Shown: positions 42,214-52,292, counted from the stretch's first letter. The stretch: DNA of 64,000 nt from UBA7672 sp047601145 (GCA_047601145.1 JASGJW010000005.1:1-64000); one strand, 5' to 3'. The notes: a model not told the origin generated them from the letters alone. Made by a program: numbers and translations.

Positions 42214-42957
42214 ATGATCCTGAACCCCGCTCTAGACCTGAACGCCCTGCGCGCCGAATTCGCGAAGGACGGAAACATCCGCATCGGGAACATGCTGGCG
42301 CCCGGCATCGCCGAAGGCGTCGCGGCCGAAATGATGGAGCTGCCCTACCAGCTGTTCTGCGCGAACGGTCAGGGCGTTGCGGTGCTCGACCCCGCTGAGG
42401 TCTCTCGTTGGGATCGTGCACGGCAGGCCGAGTTCAACCGCACGATGATGGAGGCTGCGAGCCGCGCGGAAGGCTTTGCTTATTTTGGCTATCGCATGAC
42501 GGAGAGCTGGCAGGCCGGCGCGCCCGACACGGCGCTCGGCCGCTTCTACAACGCCATCAGGTCCGACGAGGTGATGAACGCCATGCGCGCCATCACGGGC
42601 GCCGATACCTTCGACAACCTCTTCGCCCAGGCGACCGATTATCGGCCGGGCCACTACCTGACCCGTCACCTCGACGATCCGAAGGGTGAGCAGCGCAAGT
42701 TCGCCTTCGTGTGGGGGTTCACGAAGCCCTGGGACCCGGACTGGGGCGGCCTGCTGCAATATTTCGACAATCAGAACCAGCCGACCTTCAGCCTGACGCC
42801 CGGCTTCAGCACGCTCGACCTGTTCGACGTTCGTCACGTGCATTCGGTGACTTACATCACGCCATTCGCGCGCAACCCGCGCCACGCCGTCTCCGGATGG
42901 CTGGTGAAGGGCGATCCGATGAAGCCGATGGCGCGTTCCTACACCAAAACCGTCTGA
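42214..42957 (+). CDS. 2-Oxoglutarate/Fe(II)-dependent dioxygenase
   Basis: A 247-residue prolyl-4-hydroxylase-like oxygenase. The iron triad is visible as His152 and Asp154 in R-H-L-D-D and His210 in R-H-V-H-S; Arg223 in R-H-A-V-S-G-W would bind 2-oxoglutarate. G-G-L-L-Q-Y-F lies before the second His, as in the 2OG-FeII_Oxy_3 family, and L-T-P-G-F-S-T-L-D-L-F also matches that family. No signal peptide, so cytoplasmic. Members hydroxylate prolyl residues of proteins (EF-Tu, for example) or small molecules; the substrate here is unknown. Confidence 0.87.
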   Translation: MILNPALDLNALRAEFAKDGNIRIGNMLAPGIAEGVAAEMMELPYQLFCANGQGVAVLDPAEVSRWDRARQAEFNRTMMEAASRAEGFAYFGYRMTESWQAGAPDTALGRFYNAIRSDEVMNAMRAITGADTFDNLFAQATDYRPGHYLTRHLDDPKGEQRKFAFVWGFTKPWDPDWGGLLQYFDNQNQPTFSLTPGFSTLDLFDVRHVHSVTYITPFARNPRHAVSGWLVKGDPMKPMARSYTKTV

Positions 42958-43037
42958 TCTGAGCCGCTTTGGCGCTTGAACCCTCGCCCGCCCGGGTCTA
43001 GTCCCACCGGCAGATTTCTGCCGCTGGGAGCAAGCGC

Positions 43038-44432
43038 ATGGCCGGTAAGACCCGCACCGAGACCGATACCTTTGGCCCGATCGAGGTTGCGGCGGACCGG
43101 TATTGGGGAGCGCAGGCGCAACGCTCGCTCGGCAACTTCAAGATCGGCTGGGAGAAGCAGCCCGCCCCGATCGTGCGCGCGCTTGGCATCGTGAAACGCG
43201 CGGCCGCCGAAGCAAACCTCGAACTCGGCAAGCTCGATCCGAAACTCGCGAAGAACATCATCGCGGCGGCGCAGGAAGTCATCGACGGCAAGCTGAACGA
43301 CCACTTCCCGCTGGTCGTGTGGCAGACAGGCTCGGGCACGCAGTCGAACATGAACGCCAACGAGGTGATCTCGAACCGCGCCATCGAGATGATGGGCGGA
43401 ACGATGGGCACGAAGAAGCCCGTCCACCCGAACGACCACGTCAACATGAGCCAGTCGTCGAACGACACCTTCCCGACGGCGATGCACATCGCCTGCGCCG
43501 AGCAGGTCGCACATGACCTGATCCCTGCGCTGGAACATTTGCACGCAGCGCTGAAGGAGAAGTCAAAGGCGTGGGCGAAGATCATCAAGATCGGGCGCAC
43601 GCACACGCAGGATGCAACGCCGCTGACGCTCGGCCAGGAATTCGGCGGCTACGCCAAGCAGATCGAGAACGGCATCGCCCGCATCAAGCAGACGCTCCCC
43701 GCCCTGATGGAACTCGCCCAAGGCGGCACGGCGGTCGGCACCGGCCTCAACTCGCCCAAGGGCTTTGACAAACTGGTCGCCGCAAAGATCGCAGAGATCA
43801 CTGAACTCGGCTTCAAGACCGCGCCGAACAAGTTCGAGGCGCTCGCCGCACACGATGCCATGGTGATGACGCACGGCGCGATCGCGACAGTTGCAGCCTC
43901 GTGCTTCAAGATCGCCAATGACATCCGCTTCCTCGGATCGGGCCCGCGCGCGGGTCTCGGCGAGCTGGCGTTGCCGGAGAACGAACCGGGCTCGTCGATC
44001 ATGCCCGGCAAGGTGAACCCCACCCAATGTGAAGCGCTGACACAGGTCTGCGCTCATATCATGGGAAACAACGCTGCAATCGGCTTCGCTGGTAGCCAGG
44101 GCCACTTCGAGCTCAACGTCTACAACCCGATGATGGCGTACAACTTCCTCCAGTCAGTGCGCCTGCTGTCCGACGCCGCAATCTCGTTCACCGACAATTG
44201 CGTCGTCGGCATTGAGCCGCGCGTCGACAACATCGCGAAGGGCGTCGAGAACTCGCTGATGCTGGTGACGGCTCTCAACGAGCGCCTGGGCTACGACATC
44301 TGCGCCAAGATCGCGAAGACCGCTCACAAGAACGGGACGACCCTCCGCGAAGAGACCGTCGGCGGCGGCTACCTGACCGATGCCGAGTTCACGAAGCTGG
44401 TGCGACCTGAGAAGATGATCGGGCCGAAATAG
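43038..44432 (+). CDS. fumC: Fumarate hydratase class II
   Basis: A 464-residue class II fumarase of standard length, interconverting fumarate and malate in the TCA cycle. The family signature G-S-S-I-M-P-G-K-V-N-P is present near residue 317, with T-G-S-G-T-Q-S-N-M-N-A-N-E and H-P-N-D-H-V-N-M-S-Q-S-S-N-D at the active site. GGGAG lies nine bases upstream of the ATG. No metal-cluster cysteines, so oxygen-tolerant. It stands alone, followed by a separate DUF6152 gene. Confidence 0.97.
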   Translation: MAGKTRTETDTFGPIEVAADRYWGAQAQRSLGNFKIGWEKQPAPIVRALGIVKRAAAEANLELGKLDPKLAKNIIAAAQEVIDGKLNDHFPLVVWQTGSGTQSNMNANEVISNRAIEMMGGTMGTKKPVHPNDHVNMSQSSNDTFPTAMHIACAEQVAHDLIPALEHLHAALKEKSKAWAKIIKIGRTHTQDATPLTLGQEFGGYAKQIENGIARIKQTLPALMELAQGGTAVGTGLNSPKGFDKLVAAKIAEITELGFKTAPNKFEALAAHDAMVMTHGAIATVAASCFKIANDIRFLGSGPRAGLGELALPENEPGSSIMPGKVNPTQCEALTQVCAHIMGNNAAIGFAGSQGHFELNVYNPMMAYNFLQSVRLLSDAAISFTDNCVVGIEPRVDNIAKGVENSLMLVTALNERLGYDICAKIAKTAHKNGTTLREETVGGGYLTDAEFTKLVRPEKMIGPK

Positions 44433-44537
44433 TCGGAAAATGGCCGTTACGCTTTCACGCCTTATCTCCCGCTTGTGAGCCGGGCTGGCGATGGCCGCGT
44501 GCTATCCTTCTCCGGCGTGACGCAAGGAGGAGGAACC

Positions 44538-44885
44538 ATGCGCATCATCGCCATAATGCTGGCTGCGGTCGTGCTGACCGGGACCGCCTGGGCCCACCAT
44601 GGCTGGGCCGCCTACGACACATCGAAACAGCAGAAGGTGACCGGAACGATCGCCGAGCTGAAATGGGAACAGCCGCACGCCATTCTCTACCTCAACAGTG
44701 GCGGCAAGAAGCTGGAAGTCTGGCTCTCGCCCCTGCAACGCATGGTAGACCGCGGACTGAGGAAGGAAGCGCTCGCCGCCGGCAAGACGGTGACGGTCGA
44801 CGCCCAGCCGCATGTCGACAAAGCCAACGAATGGAAAGCGCTGGCGATATCGGTGGATGGCAAGAATTACGACCTTATGCGCTAG
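44538..44885 (+). CDS. DUF6152-like exported protein
   Basis: A 115-residue periplasmic protein: signal peptide A-V-V-L-T-G-T-A-W-A then H-H-G-W-A-A-Y-D, the N-terminal double His being the mark of the DUF6152 group. ATG 44538 is fixed by AAGGAGGAGG upstream. The remainder is a small beta fold (K-W-E-Q-P-H-A-I-L-Y-L). The two N-terminal histidines after cleavage may bind metal, such as copper. In other genomes such proteins occur near the TPDGKPDLQGVW family, which is also in this window. Function unknown. Confidence 0.82.
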   Translation: MRIIAIMLAAVVLTGTAWAHHGWAAYDTSKQQKVTGTIAELKWEQPHAILYLNSGGKKLEVWLSPLQRMVDRGLRKEALAAGKTVTVDAQPHVDKANEWKALAISVDGKNYDLMR

Positions 44886-44941
44886 GACAGGCATCGTCAG
44901 GACAGTCGTGACAGGGCCGCTTCGGGCGGCTAACTACGGGC

Positions 44942-46702
44942 ATGCCCTACACAGCTCCCGTCTCGACCATCGCCCACACGCTCAACAGCATTGCCAAGCT
45001 CGATGAGCTTGCCGCGACCGGCGCTTTCCCGAACTTCGACCCGGAACTGATCGCCCCCATTCTCGACGAGGCGAACAAGCTGGCGCGCGACGTCCTCGCC
45101 CCGCTTAATCCCATCGGCCACAAGAACGGCGCGAAGTTGACCGACACTGGCGTCGTCGCCGCGCCGGGATTTGCTGACGCCTATGCGCAATATCGCGAAG
45201 GCGGCTGGATGGGCCTCTCCTTCCCCGAAGAGTTCGGCGGACAGGGCCTGCCCAAGCCGCTGGCGCTGGCCGTGATGGAGATGATCCATGGCTCCAACAT
45301 GGCGTTCGGTCTCTGCCCGCTGCTCAGCATGGGCGCCATCGAGGCGCTGCTGGCGCATGGCACGGAAGAACAGAAGCAGACCTACCTGCCCAAGCTGATC
45401 TCCGGGGAATGGACCGGTGCGATGAACCTCACTGAACCACAAGCGGGTTCGGATGTCGGCGCGCTGAAGTCCAAGGCTCAACCCAATGGCGACGGATCGT
45501 TCGCCATATCGGGCCAGAAGATCTTTATCACGTGGGGCGACCACGACATGACGGACAACGTCATCCAGCTCGTGCTCGCGCGCCTGCCGGATGCGCCTGC
45601 GGGATCGAAGGGGATTTCGCTCTTCCTCGTGCCGAAATTCTTCGTCAATACGGACGGCTCGCTTGGCGCGCGCAACACGTATCGGTGCATCGGCCTCGAG
45701 CACAAGATGGGCATCCACGCCTCGCCCACCTGCGTGATGGAATACACGAGCGCCAAAGGCTGGCTCATCGGCGAGGCGAACAAGGGCCTCGCAGCGATGT
45801 TCACGATGATGAACTCTGCACGCCTCAATGTCGGCCTCGAAGGTGTCGGCGTGGCCGAGGCTGCGCTGCAGGCAGCGATCGGCTACGCCAATGAGCGCAA
45901 GCAGGGTGCGGCGGCGGGCATCGAAGGCTCGGCCACGATCATCCATCACCCCGATATCCAGCGCACCATCGCAGGGATTGCTGCGACGACGCAGGCCTCG
46001 CGCGCGATCTGCTATGCGTGCGGTTCCGCTGCTGAGCTGGCGGAGCACGCCGCCGATCCAGCCACACGCGAAGCAGCCAAGCTACGCGAAGACCTGCTGA
46101 CGCCGCTGGCCAAGGGCTGGTCGACGGACCGTGCGGTCGATGCCACCAACGCCGCCGTGCAGGTTTATGGCGGCATGGGTTTCATGGGCGAGACGGCCGC
46201 TGCGCAATACTATCTCGATGCCCGCATCACGCCGATCTACGAAGGCACCAACGGCATCCAGGCTATCGATCTGGTCGGCCGCAAGCTGTCGATGAACAAT
46301 GGGGCGGCGATGACCGCGATGCTGTCCGACATCCGGGACACCGCGCGCGAAGCCCGCGCCACCAACAAGCCGCGCTTCGTCGCGATCGCGGACCGGCTCG
46401 ACGCCGGTGCGGGCGCGCTCGATGAAGCGACCCAGTGGATGACCGCCACGATGAAGTCTGCCCGCGAGACGGCGCTGTCGGGCGCCACGAGCTATCTGCG
46501 CCTCGCCGGCGACGTCGTCGGCGGGCACTTCCTCACGCGCGCTGCGCTCTCCGGCCAGAACGGACCGGAGGCCGAGCGTTCCCTCGCCCTCGCCTCCTTC
46601 TTCGCCGAAGACACGCTGTCCAAAGCGCCCGGTTCGGTCGCGACCATCACTGCGGCGGCGCAAGCTCTGCGTGAAGCCGGATCGGTTCTCTGGTCGGCCT
46701 GA
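44942..46702 (+). CDS. Acyl-CoA dehydrogenase, long form
   Basis: A 586-residue FAD enzyme of the acyl-CoA dehydrogenase family with the extra C-terminal domain found in DmdC-type and related proteins. L-T-E-P-Q-A-G-S-D-V-G and A-I-S-G-Q-K-I-F-I-T-W are FAD-contacting motifs; the active-site region Y-E-G-T-N-G-I-Q-A-I-D-L lies near residue 440. It introduces a 2,3 double bond in an acyl-CoA. Together with the stand-alone 3-hydroxyacyl-CoA dehydrogenase elsewhere in the window it fits beta-oxidation. No operon partner; chain-length specificity is not readable. Confidence 0.93.
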   Translation: MPYTAPVSTIAHTLNSIAKLDELAATGAFPNFDPELIAPILDEANKLARDVLAPLNPIGHKNGAKLTDTGVVAAPGFADAYAQYREGGWMGLSFPEEFGGQGLPKPLALAVMEMIHGSNMAFGLCPLLSMGAIEALLAHGTEEQKQTYLPKLISGEWTGAMNLTEPQAGSDVGALKSKAQPNGDGSFAISGQKIFITWGDHDMTDNVIQLVLARLPDAPAGSKGISLFLVPKFFVNTDGSLGARNTYRCIGLEHKMGIHASPTCVMEYTSAKGWLIGEANKGLAAMFTMMNSARLNVGLEGVGVAEAALQAAIGYANERKQGAAAGIEGSATIIHHPDIQRTIAGIAATTQASRAICYACGSAAELAEHAADPATREAAKLREDLLTPLAKGWSTDRAVDATNAAVQVYGGMGFMGETAAAQYYLDARITPIYEGTNGIQAIDLVGRKLSMNNGAAMTAMLSDIRDTAREARATNKPRFVAIADRLDAGAGALDEATQWMTATMKSARETALSGATSYLRLAGDVVGGHFLTRAALSGQNGPEAERSLALASFFAEDTLSKAPGSVATITAAAQALREAGSVLWSA

Positions 46703-46754
46703 CAAGCCGGTTGAACCCCGCTAGGCTTGGTCCGAGATAAGGTCGGGAACCGAC

Positions 46755-48518
46755 ATGAAGCGTTTGGCGATGGGTGTTGCGGCGATGGCGCTGGCGGCGT
46801 GCGCGACGATGGGCGGACATCCGCCAGAAAGCATGGCGGACGGAAAATTCCGCTCGATCTACGAAGCTGAGTGGGCCTGGCGCCAGAGCCTCGATCCGGA
46901 GGAAGACGACGACACGGTCGACGAGGACAAGGCGCCCAAGACCTGGGGCCGCGTCGACCCCGCGACGCAAGCCGAACGGCTTGCTCACTGGAAGGGTGTG
47001 ATCGCCGAACTCGATGCGCTCAACAAGGCCGCGCTGTCGCCCGAGGCGCAGATCAACCTCGCCATCTATCGCGAACAGATCGAAGTGCGCATCTCGCAGA
47101 TCGAGTTCCGCGAATACGAGAAGCCGCTCAACGCCGACACGACATTCTGGACGAGCGTCGCGAGTTCCGCGCCGAAAGCCTTCCGCTCCGAGAAGCAGGC
47201 GCGCGCGTATATCGCCCGCCTCAACGACACGCCGCGCTATTTTCACGATCAGGTCGCCAACATGAAGCTGGGCCTTGCCCGTGGCTTCACCCCGCCGCGC
47301 GTGACGCTGCAGGGCCGGGCGGAATCGATCTCGGCGATCTATGAAGGCAAGACAGCGGAGGCGTCCTCCTTCTACGAACCCTTCAAGGTCCTGCCGGCGA
47401 ACCTGCCTGCAGAGACAAAAACCGACCTTCAGAAGCAGGCAAGGGACGCCATCGATACGAAAGTGTTCCCAGCTTACCGCGAACTCCTACCCTACTTCCG
47501 CGACGAATATTACCCGCACACGACAACGGACCTCGCGGCAACGAAGCTGCCCAACGGCGAAGCCTATTATGCCGCGCAGATCCGCGAGTTCACGACGCTG
47601 AAGCAGACACCGGATGAGATCCACCAGATCGGCCTCGCGGAGGTCGCGAAAATCCGCGCGCAGATGGGCGAGGTGATGAAGGAGGTCGGCTTCAAGGGCG
47701 ACCTCAAAGACTTCCTGGCCTTCCTCCGCACCGACCCTCAATTCTATCCGAAGACCGGCGACGAGCTGCTGATGCGCGCAGCTTGGATATCCAAGAAGTT
47801 CGACGGCAAGGCGAAATATTACTTCGGCCACCTGCCGCGCTCGCGCTTTGCCGTGATCCCCGTGCCGGATGACGTCGCGCCGTTCTACACGGCCGGCCGC
47901 GGCGGCACGGGCGTCTACCTCGTCAACACCTACAACCTGCCCTCGCGCGCGCTCTATTCGCTGCCGGCGCTGACGCTGCACGAGAGCGCGCCGGGTCATG
48001 CTTTCCAGATGCCGCTGGCCGACGAGCAGGACATGCCGGAGTTCCGCCGCAAGACCTACATCTCTGCTTTCGGCGAAGGATGGGCGCTCTATTGCGAGCT
48101 GCTCGGCGTCGAGATGGGCATGTACGAAACGCCGTACGAGAAGTTCGGGATGTTGAGCTACCAGATGTGGCGCGCAGCGCGCCTCGTGGTGGACACAGGC
48201 ATCCACGCCAAGGGCTGGACCCGCGAACAGGCGCTTGCCTTCTTCAAGGACAACACAGCGCTCGCCGAGCACGAGATCACCACCGAGGTTGACCGCTACA
48301 TCTCCTGGCCGGGCCAGGCGCTGAGCTACTATCTCGGCGAGATGGCGATCGTGGAGGCGCGCAGGAAAGCCGAAGCAGCCCTCGGGTCGAAATTCGACAT
48401 CCGCTATTTCCACGACACCGTTCTGCAGCTCGGGTCCGTGCCGCTACCGGTCCTGACCGCACGCATTGATCGCTGGATCGCCGATGGCGGCCCGGACCCT
48501 TATGAAGGCAGGAAATAA
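46755..48518 (+). CDS. DUF885 family lipoprotein (putative zinc peptidase)
   Basis: A 587-residue lipoprotein (lipobox A-L-A-A-C). The motif L-H-E-S-A-P-G-H-A-F-Q near residue 410 resembles a stretched H-E-x-x-x-x-H metal site, and G-E-G-W-A-L-Y-C-E follows, the expected downstream Glu helix. These are the marks of the DUF885 group, thought to be metallopeptidases but little characterised. It stops one base before the convergent GH43 gene's stop codon. Its own promoter is likely in the 52-base gap before it. Confidence 0.85.
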   Translation: MKRLAMGVAAMALAACATMGGHPPESMADGKFRSIYEAEWAWRQSLDPEEDDDTVDEDKAPKTWGRVDPATQAERLAHWKGVIAELDALNKAALSPEAQINLAIYREQIEVRISQIEFREYEKPLNADTTFWTSVASSAPKAFRSEKQARAYIARLNDTPRYFHDQVANMKLGLARGFTPPRVTLQGRAESISAIYEGKTAEASSFYEPFKVLPANLPAETKTDLQKQARDAIDTKVFPAYRELLPYFRDEYYPHTTTDLAATKLPNGEAYYAAQIREFTTLKQTPDEIHQIGLAEVAKIRAQMGEVMKEVGFKGDLKDFLAFLRTDPQFYPKTGDELLMRAAWISKKFDGKAKYYFGHLPRSRFAVIPVPDDVAPFYTAGRGGTGVYLVNTYNLPSRALYSLPALTLHESAPGHAFQMPLADEQDMPEFRRKTYISAFGEGWALYCELLGVEMGMYETPYEKFGMLSYQMWRAARLVVDTGIHAKGWTREQALAFFKDNTALAEHEITTEVDRYISWPGQALSYYLGEMAIVEARRKAEAALGSKFDIRYFHDTVLQLGSVPLPVLTARIDRWIADGGPDPYEGRK

Positions 48519-50141
48519 CTACAACGCCCGGTAGGTCACGGACCGTATCCGCGCCTCGCCCTGCCCGGCGCAGTAGATCGCCGGTCGAAGGCTGAGGAAG
48601 TCCCACGCCGTGTTGTGATTGTAGCCGGAGACCTCGATCCGCACGCCATAGCGCGTCCATGCGCCGCCCGGCGTGCGCGTATACATCGTCACGATGTGGC
48701 GATCGTTGACGACGCGGATTTCCATCCGCCTGCCGAAATCCGGCGGCGCCGCCGCATTCCGCTGGGTAGCGACACGGTGCATCACCAGCCCGCGCGCGTT
48801 GAAACCGAGCCCGCAGTAAAGCTTCGGCGAATAGAAGAGCAGCACGCCGGCTTCTGCGCCTTCATCGATCTCGACGTCCGCCGTGACCTCGTAGCCAAGA
48901 TCGCCACAGATGAAGGTGAGCGGCCGGCTGTCGGTCGGCGTTACGCCTGACGCCTTGAGGCGCAACAGCTTCGGCGACCATAAACGCCGCGCACCCTCGT
49001 TCGGCCCCGGCGCATGGAAGGCCCATTGCAGACCGATGCGGTCGCTTGCGAAATCATCCGACAGCGCCATCCCGTGCGGCGCATCCGGAATGTTGGCAGG
49101 CTTGCGGATCGGCTTCGACAGGTCGCCGGCCTTCGCCTCGAACCAGCCATCCTTCGTCCAGCTCACCGGATCGAGCAGCGTCTGCCGTCCAAGCGTCCAG
49201 AAGCCGTTCTCGTAGCCGTGATAGACCATCCACCAGTCGTCACGCGGCCCTTCGATCAGCGTTGCATGCCCGCGCGACCACCATTTCTCGCGCGCCGACC
49301 AGGTGCGGACGATCGGATTGTTGGGCGCATCCTCCCACGGCCCATGGATAGACTTCGATCGCGCCGCAATCACCATGTGCCCCGTCGGTGGTCCAGCCGT
49401 GCCGCCAACGGCGGTGATCAGGTAGAACCACTCCCCGCGCCGCATCACTTTCGGGCCCTCTGGCGCAAAGCCCTCCACCACCCAGTCGTCCGGATATTTC
49501 CAGGGATCGTAGACGTGCGTGACGTCGCCAACGGTCGAGAGACCATCATCGCTCAGCGCGATGCGGTCGCCGCCCGAGAGAAAGAGATAGCGCTTGCCAT
49601 CCTCGCCCACTGCATGCCCGGGATCGATATGCTTTGGCAGGTTGAGATCGATGGGCTCGCTCCACGGCCCCTCGATACGCTCAGCATGGATGACATAGAT
49701 CGAACGGCGATCCGGGAAGCGCGCCGGAATATATAGATAATAGCGGCCCTGATGCTTCACGAGTTCGGGCGCCCATACCGATCCGATGTTCGTCTTCAGT
49801 GCGGCGGTGACCGGCGTCCAGTTCACGAGGTCCGGCGACTTCCAGATGACGAGGCCCGGATAGGACTCGAAGGACGAGAACGTCATGTACCAGACATCGC
49901 CATCGCGAATGATGGTGGGGTCGGGATGATCGCCCGACAGAATCGGATTCAGAAACGTCCCGTCGCCATTATCGGCGCGCCGCTGGTTGTCGATGCCGCG
50001 CCGCCATCGTAGCTGCGTCCATTCGAGCCCGGACGGCGAGATCTCGCCTTCCAGCCGCGGCCCCACTGGCGACGTCTCGCAACTGGCCAACGCCGCCACC
50101 GAAGCGGCCCCCAGCAAGGCGGTCCTGCGCGTGAGCTGCAT
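48519..50141 (-). CDS. Glycoside hydrolase family 43 lipoprotein
   Basis: A 540-residue secreted enzyme. A Tat-like signal (T-R-R-T-A-L-L) ends in a lipobox (A-L-A-S-C, Cys21). The five-bladed propeller starts G-D-H-P-D-P-T-I-I-R-D-G with the general-base Asp, and a beta-sandwich domain of about 190 residues follows from residue 350. GH43 members are arabinanases, xylosidases and galactosidases. The upstream frame to 50261 is discarded because the signal begins at 50141. Upstream is the palindrome at 50177-50190, shared with kduI, so the enzyme is likely induced with uronate catabolism. Confidence 0.9.
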   Translation of the reverse strand: MQLTRRTALLGAASVAALASCETSPVGPRLEGEISPSGLEWTQLRWRRGIDNQRRADNGDGTFLNPILSGDHPDPTIIRDGDVWYMTFSSFESYPGLVIWKSPDLVNWTPVTAALKTNIGSVWAPELVKHQGRYYLYIPARFPDRRSIYVIHAERIEGPWSEPIDLNLPKHIDPGHAVGEDGKRYLFLSGGDRIALSDDGLSTVGDVTHVYDPWKYPDDWVVEGFAPEGPKVMRRGEWFYLITAVGGTAGPPTGHMVIAARSKSIHGPWEDAPNNPIVRTWSAREKWWSRGHATLIEGPRDDWWMVYHGYENGFWTLGRQTLLDPVSWTKDGWFEAKAGDLSKPIRKPANIPDAPHGMALSDDFASDRIGLQWAFHAPGPNEGARRLWSPKLLRLKASGVTPTDSRPLTFICGDLGYEVTADVEIDEGAEAGVLLFYSPKLYCGLGFNARGLVMHRVATQRNAAAPPDFGRRMEIRVVNDRHIVTMYTRTPGGAWTRYGVRIEVSGYNHNTAWDFLSLRPAIYCAGQGEARIRSVTYRAL

Positions 50142-50176
50142 GCGGGCGCTCCTTCCGCTCACAGACTTCCGCTTAA

Positions 50177-50190
50177 TGACACCGGTGTCA
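50177..50190. promoter_or_regulatory. LacI-type operator, copy 1
   Basis: TGACACCGGTGTCA, a perfect 14-base palindrome, 36 bases upstream of the GH43 start codon, in the gap divergent from the LacI gene. Two further copies of its core GACACCGGTGTC occur at 51394 and 55575. Even symmetry with central CG is typical of LacI-family sites. Confidence 0.82.
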
Positions 50191-50285
50191 AGATTCTCGC
50201 AGGATGCACCAAGAGCGGGACATTTCACGAGACATTCTTGGCGTATTCGCTTGACTGACAATGTCTTACGCGCGCATCACAGGCC

Positions 50286-51356
50286 ATGACCCGCAAGCCA
50301 CGCCGCGCCAAGGCCGAAGCCCCAAAATTCGAAGGCCGCAGGCCCACGATCAACGACGTCGCCCGGCTCGCGCGCGTTTCCAAGAAGACCGTCTCGCGCA
50401 TCATCAACAAGTCGCCCTTTGTGAAGGAGAAGACGCGCGAGCGTGTCGAGGCGCTGATCAAGGAGATCGGCTACACGCCCGATCCGATGGCGCGCGGCCT
50501 CGCCTCGAAGCGCTCCTTCCTCGTCGGGCTGATCTACGACCAGCCGAACCCGCAATACGTCATCGACATGCAGCAGGGCATTCTCGACGTGATCCGCGGT
50601 AGTGGCTTCGAACTCCTTGTCCACCCCTGCCGCCGCCAGGCCCCGGACTTTCTCCTCAATGTGCGCAGCTTCGTCGAACGTCAGAAACTTGCAGGCGTCG
50701 TCTTGCCGCCATCCGTCTCGGAAGACGACGAGCTGGTGAAAGTGCTCAAGGAATTCGACTGCCCCTATGTGCGCATCGCCTCCGTGCCGCTGGATGACGC
50801 GGAGCACTGCATCGTCACGCACGACGCCGAAGGCGCCGAACAGGCAGCGATCCATCTCGCCGAGCTCGGCCACACGCGCATCGCCCACGTCTCGGGCCCC
50901 GATACCTTCCGCTCCGCGCACGAGCGCCGCGCGGGCTTTGTGAAAGGCCTCAAGGCGCACAAGCTCAAGCTGGAACGCGATCTAGACATCAAGGCCGCCT
51001 ACACCTTTCAGTCCGGCGTCGAAGCCGGGCGGAAACTGATGGAACTGGACGCCCCGCCCACCGCCATCTTCTGCGGCAATGACGAGATGGCCGCCGGCGT
51101 CTGCCAGGCCGTGCGCGAAGCTGGCCACGACATCGGCAAGCATGTCTCCGTCGTCGGCTTCGACGACAGCCCGCTGGCTTCCCGCCTCTGGCCCGCCCTC
51201 ACCACGGTCGTCCTGCCGATCCGTCTGATGGGCCGCATGGCCTCCACCCGCCTGCTCGGCGCCAGCCTGATCGGCGAGCCGCCCCCAGAGGAAACACTGG
51301 GAGAAGTGCATCCCAAGCTGGTCATCCGCGGCTCCACGGCCCCCGCACGGGGCTAA
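50286..51356 (+). CDS. LacI-family transcriptional regulator
   Basis: A 356-residue repressor. The DNA-binding domain begins T-I-N-D-V-A-R-L-A-R-V-S-K-K-T-V-S-R (residues about 20-37) with the hinge R-G-L-A-S-K-R; a periplasmic-binding-protein-like sensor domain follows. About 18 basic residues precede the HTH. It sits between the GH43 gene and kduI and is followed by a palindrome matching that upstream of GH43, so it probably senses a uronate-derived intermediate such as KDG. Ligand identity is inference. Confidence 0.92.
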   Translation: MTRKPRRAKAEAPKFEGRRPTINDVARLARVSKKTVSRIINKSPFVKEKTRERVEALIKEIGYTPDPMARGLASKRSFLVGLIYDQPNPQYVIDMQQGILDVIRGSGFELLVHPCRRQAPDFLLNVRSFVERQKLAGVVLPPSVSEDDELVKVLKEFDCPYVRIASVPLDDAEHCIVTHDAEGAEQAAIHLAELGHTRIAHVSGPDTFRSAHERRAGFVKGLKAHKLKLERDLDIKAAYTFQSGVEAGRKLMELDAPPTAIFCGNDEMAAGVCQAVREAGHDIGKHVSVVGFDDSPLASRLWPALTTVVLPIRLMGRMASTRLLGASLIGEPPPEETLGEVHPKLVIRGSTAPARG

Positions 51357-51393
51357 TTCCCGGCTTGACCGGGAGGCCATTTGGCAGGCTTAT

Positions 51394-51405
51394 GACACCG
51401 GTGTC
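51394..51405. promoter_or_regulatory. LacI-type operator, copy 2
   Basis: GACACCGGTGTC, 26 bases before the GTG start of kduI and 37 bases after the LacI stop, identical in its 12-base core to copies 1 and 3. It would control the kduI-kduD-kdgK operon. Confidence 0.85.
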
Positions 51406-51431
51406 CAAAAACCGGCCGCCGGAGGCCTAAA

Positions 51432-52292
51432 GTGAGCGACAAGTTGTTCGAGAAAACATACCACGCGACCCATCCCGACATGATGGAGGATGCGTCCAAT
51501 GACGATCTGCGCGCGCGCTATCTCATCAGCGGCCTGTTCAAGCCGGATGCGGTCTCGCTCAACTATTCGCACAACGAGCGCATGGTGATCGGCGGCGCCG
51601 CTCCCGTGAAGGCAACGGTCGAACTTCCCGCGCAGACCGAACCTGCCTCGGCCAAGGGCAAGCCATTCCTCGAGCGGCGCGAACTCGGCGCGATCAATGT
51701 CGGCGAAGGCGCCGGCGCCATCATCGTCGACGGCGCCGCCCACACGATGAACCCGCGCGACGGTCTCTACATCCCGATGGGCTCGGCCAAGGTCGAATTC
51801 AAATCCGCCGATCCGGCTAGACCTGCGAAATTCTATCTCGTGTCGACGCCCGCGCATGCACGCTACGAAGTGGCCAAGATCTCCATCGACAAGGCTGTCC
51901 CACTGGAGCGCGGCGCGCCTGAGCAATCCAACGAGCGCACCATCTACCAGATGGTCGTCCCCGCCACGGTGAAGTCGTGCCAGCTCCTGCTCGGCATGAC
52001 GATGCTGAAGAAGGGCTCGGTGTGGAACACCATGCCGCCTCACCTGCACGATCGCCGCTCGGAAGTGTATTTCTACTTCGGCATGGGCCCGAACGATCGC
52101 GTGTTCCACTTCATGGGCGAGCCGGACAATTCGCGGTCCATCGTGATGGCGAACGATGAGGCCGTGATGTCGCCCCCCTGGTCGATCCACATGGGTGCGG
52201 GCACTGCCGCTTACACCTTCATCTGGGCCATGGGCGGGGAAAATCTCGACTATACCGACATGAACCAGCTTGATATCTGCCAATTGAAGTAG
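51432..52292 (+). CDS. kduI: 5-Keto-4-deoxyuronate isomerase
   Basis: A 286-residue cupin-type isomerase converting 5-keto-4-deoxyuronate to 2,5-diketo-3-deoxygluconate in pectin and uronate catabolism. The zinc ligands line up with E. coli KduI (His196, His198, Glu203, His245) at a constant offset of eight: His204 and His206 in P-P-H-L-H-D, Glu211 and His253. GTG start with GGAGG upstream. First gene of a three-gene operon; cytoplasmic. Confidence 0.95.
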   Translation: MSDKLFEKTYHATHPDMMEDASNDDLRARYLISGLFKPDAVSLNYSHNERMVIGGAAPVKATVELPAQTEPASAKGKPFLERRELGAINVGEGAGAIIVDGAAHTMNPRDGLYIPMGSAKVEFKSADPARPAKFYLVSTPAHARYEVAKISIDKAVPLERGAPEQSNERTIYQMVVPATVKSCQLLLGMTMLKKGSVWNTMPPHLHDRRSEVYFYFGMGPNDRVFHFMGEPDNSRSIVMANDEAVMSPPWSIHMGAGTAAYTFIWAMGGENLDYTDMNQLDICQLK